A stretch of DNA of 7,275 nt from Acidobacteriota bacterium (GTDB taxonomy: Bacteria > Acidobacteriota > Terriglobia > Terriglobales > Acidobacteriaceae). The notes beneath the pieces were generated by a model. The model worked only from the letters and a program-made list of their open reading frames with translations. It was not told where the DNA came from and ran no database searches. Position 1 is the stretch's first letter. Each line of letters starts with the position of its first letter. The translations under genes were made by a program, and so were the position numbers. The stretch lies in contig JAJYAE010000223.1 in assembly GCA_021779695.1 (NCBI GenBank), forward strand, positions 1-7,275, written 5' to 3'. Shown here piece by piece: positions 6,364 to 7,275 of the stretch.

Positions 6364-6392
6364 ATTATATGGGTGCGAGTTAGGGGCGTCAA
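6364..6392 (-). promoter_or_regulatory. Near-consensus sigma-70 promoter for skp copy B
   Basis: On the minus strand -35 TTGACG (6387-6392), a 17-bp spacer and a perfect -10 TATAAT (6364-6369). This is 11 of 12 consensus bases at optimal spacing, remarkable in GC-rich DNA. Transcription would start near 6357. It makes copy B independent of the upstream skp copy A and barrel gene, and it does not resemble a sigma-E type promoter. Confidence 0.82.
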
Positions 6393-6417
6393 ACGTGCGG
6401 CGGTGCAGGTGTAGAGG

Positions 6418-6448
6418 GCCTGGGGCAGTGCGGGGCGCGGCCCCAGGC
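6418..6448 (-). terminator. Second hairpin after skp copy A
   Basis: Perfect 9-bp arms GCCTGGGGC (6418-6426) and GCCCCAGGC (6440-6448) with a 13-nt loop; no U tract. It sits between the hairpin at 6460-6478 and the skp copy B promoter, and is flanked by the direct repeat GGCGGTGCAGG (6399-6409 and 6446-6456). It may insulate the promoter from read-through. Confidence 0.45.
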
Positions 6449-6459
6449 GGTGCAGGAAA

Positions 6460-6478
6460 CCGCGCAGTTTGAGCGCGG
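6460..6478 (-). terminator. Candidate terminator of skp copy A
   Basis: Perfect 6-bp GC arms (CCGCGC at 6460-6465, GCGCGG at 6473-6478), 7-nt loop, 12 nt after the stop of copy A. On the minus strand the stem is followed by UUUCCUG, a short U tract, so termination is probably partial. Confidence 0.5.
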
Positions 6479-6490
6479 AGCAACGGGGCC

Positions 6491-7120
6491 CTAATGGGCG
6501 CCGGAGGGATGGGCTGGAGCGGCTCCAGCGCCGTGGGTGGCGCCGGTTGGCTGAGGAGCGGATGGGGCTGCCTGCGGGGCAGGAGCGGGGATGCCGGACT
6601 TGGTGTTGTACTCGTCCACGACGGCTTTGGTGACGTCAGTGGCCGGGGTGGCCCACAGCACGGTCTCATTCTGTTTGCGGCCGGCATCGAGCACAAGGAC
6701 GTAGCCGTGCATTTTGGCGTAGGCTCCGAGTTCGCGATCGAATTTGCCGGCGACGGCGCCGAAGTCCTGCTCGAGATCGGTCTGGAAATCGCTTTGCGCT
6801 TGCTGGACGGCACGGTCAAGATCTTTCTGCTTGCTTTGAATGGCCTGGGCGCGGCTGGCGCGATCCGCGGGGCTCAGGGTACCGGACTGGAGCTGCTTTT
6901 TGAGGCTATCGACCTGGTCGCTGAGGGATTTGATCTGGGTGCGCCGGGGCAGGTACTTCTTCTGGATGTCGGCGAGGTCGCGCTGGAACTCGTTGGTGAG
7001 GGTGACGCCCTGCTGGAAGGCAATGACGGCGACCTTTTGCGGGCCAGAGGTGGTTTGCGCGCTTGCGGACAGGGTTGCCGCAAGACCGAAGGCAACCAGA
7101 AGAAAGCCGAGAGATTTCAT
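6491..7120 (-). CDS. skp: Skp/OmpH periplasmic chaperone, copy A (209 aa)
   Basis: Same family and predicted role as the copy at 5568-6191. The signal peptide at residues 1-21 ends in ASA. The OmpH domain begins at about K29 (KVAVIAFQ). The coiled-coil region (about 45-130) shares with copy B the pattern TNE.QR..AD.QKKY.P+R.Q.K.LSD..DSLKKQLQ. HGYVLVLDAG (138-147) and ATDVTKAVVDEYN (160-172) close the domain. The tail 178-209 is Pro/Ala/Gly-rich and also ends in AH. It lies 60 bp behind an outer-membrane barrel gene on the same strand, as skp lies behind bamA elsewhere. AGGAG (7131-7135) precedes the ATG by 10 nt. No separate promoter fits between the hairpin at 7144-7167 and the ATG, so co-transcription with the barrel gene is likely. 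The two tails and the shared motifs indicate tandem duplication followed by divergence. Confidence 0.9.
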   Translation of the reverse strand: MKSLGFLLVAFGLAATLSASAQTTSGPQKVAVIAFQQGVTLTNEFQRDLADIQKKYLPRRTQIKSLSDQVDSLKKQLQSGTLSPADRASRAQAIQSKQKDLDRAVQQAQSDFQTDLEQDFGAVAGKFDRELGAYAKMHGYVLVLDAGRKQNETVLWATPATDVTKAVVDEYNTKSGIPAPAPQAAPSAPQPTGATHGAGAAPAHPSGAH

Positions 7121-7143
7121 GGAATCAAGACTCCTGCAAAGAA

Positions 7144-7167
7144 GCCGGGACGCTGTAGCGTCCCGGC
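7144..7167 (-). terminator. Hairpin between barrel gene and skp copy A (terminator or attenuator)
   Basis: Perfect 10-bp inverted repeat GCCGGGACGC (7144-7153) and GCGTCCCGGC (7158-7167) with a 4-nt loop. On the minus strand it is followed by UUCUUUG. It starts 13 nt after the barrel-gene stop and ends 23 nt before the skp ATG, just 8 nt before its Shine-Dalgarno. It may end part of the barrel transcripts and set a lower level of skp copy A. Confidence 0.65.
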
Positions 7168-7180
7168 CTGAAGGTTTGCA

Positions 7181-7275
7181 CTAGAACGTGGTGGAAACCG
7201 TGAGGCGGAAGGTCTTGCGCGGTTCGCGGAAGAGGTTCTGCGCGCCATAGGCGTGAATGGATGGGGTGTAGGTGT
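7181..7275 (-). CDS. Outer-membrane beta-barrel protein, C-terminal 30 codons only (possibly BamA)
   Basis: Only the 3' end is in the window. The last residues include SIHAYGAQNLF, then REPRKTFRLTVSTTF before a TAG stop at 7181-7183. The alternating hydrophobic pattern and the terminal phenylalanine form the beta-signal that the Bam complex recognises in the last strand of outer-membrane barrels. The position directly upstream of skp favours BamA (the bamA-skp order is common in diderms). A TonB-dependent receptor with a similar ending cannot be excluded from 30 residues. Confidence 0.6.
   Translation of the reverse strand, partial: TYTPSIHAYGAQNLFREPRKTFRLTVSTTF

Noticed and set aside
6399..6456. 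Direct repeat GGCGGTGCAGG (6399-6409 and 6446-6456) as an attachment site or mobile element
   Set aside because: Only 11 bp, 47 bp apart, enclosing just a hairpin and no gene.
1..7275. tRNA, rRNA, tmRNA, RNase P or SRP RNA, CRISPR array, transposase, defence or toxin-antitoxin genes
   Set aside because: Looked for on both strands; no characteristic motif, repeat-spacer pattern or protein signature found.

Overview
The window is bacterial chromosomal DNA with about 60% GC and seven genes, two of them cut by the window edges. The gene set (secreted PrxQ-type peroxiredoxin, MltD-like lipoprotein, LepA, and two Skp/OmpH chaperones behind an outer-membrane barrel gene) points to a Gram-negative (diderm) bacterium. 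An acidobacterium of the Terriglobia type would fit, but no rRNA or other decisive marker is present, so this is an inference. I see no tRNA, rRNA, CRISPR array, transposase, phage gene or toxin-antitoxin pair. The region looks like core chromosome with some unusual details.

Layout. A peroxiredoxin runs rightward from the left edge to 517 and converges on a leftward gene for a histone-H1-like Lys/Ala-rich protein (595-1245). A bidirectional terminator (536-566) lies between them. Next is a leftward MltD-like LysM lytic transglycosylase lipoprotein (1397-3250). A 160-bp divergent spacer containing a perfect 12-bp palindrome separates it from rightward lepA (3411-5222). A 345-bp non-coding gap (5223-5567) follows. 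It holds a cluster of DnaA-box-like nonamers in an AT-rich patch, a G-quadruplex-type motif, two degenerate direct repeats and a strong hairpin. The right part is a leftward block: the last 30 codons of an outer-membrane beta-barrel protein (7181-7275), skp copy A (6491-7120) and skp copy B (5568-6191). Copy B has its own near-consensus sigma-70 promoter (6364-6392) and a leader of about 165 nt.

How the genes fit together. Four or five products work in the cell envelope: periplasmic peroxide detoxification, peptidoglycan cleavage and outer-membrane protein biogenesis. The order barrel gene then skp recalls the bamA-skp order of other diderms. LepA and the H1-like protein act in the cytoplasm on the ribosome and nucleoid.

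The points most worth checking are the DnaA-box-like cluster, the H1-like protein with a strongly acidic N-terminal third, and the separate expression controls of the two skp paralogues. I found no convincing new multi-gene defence or mobile system.
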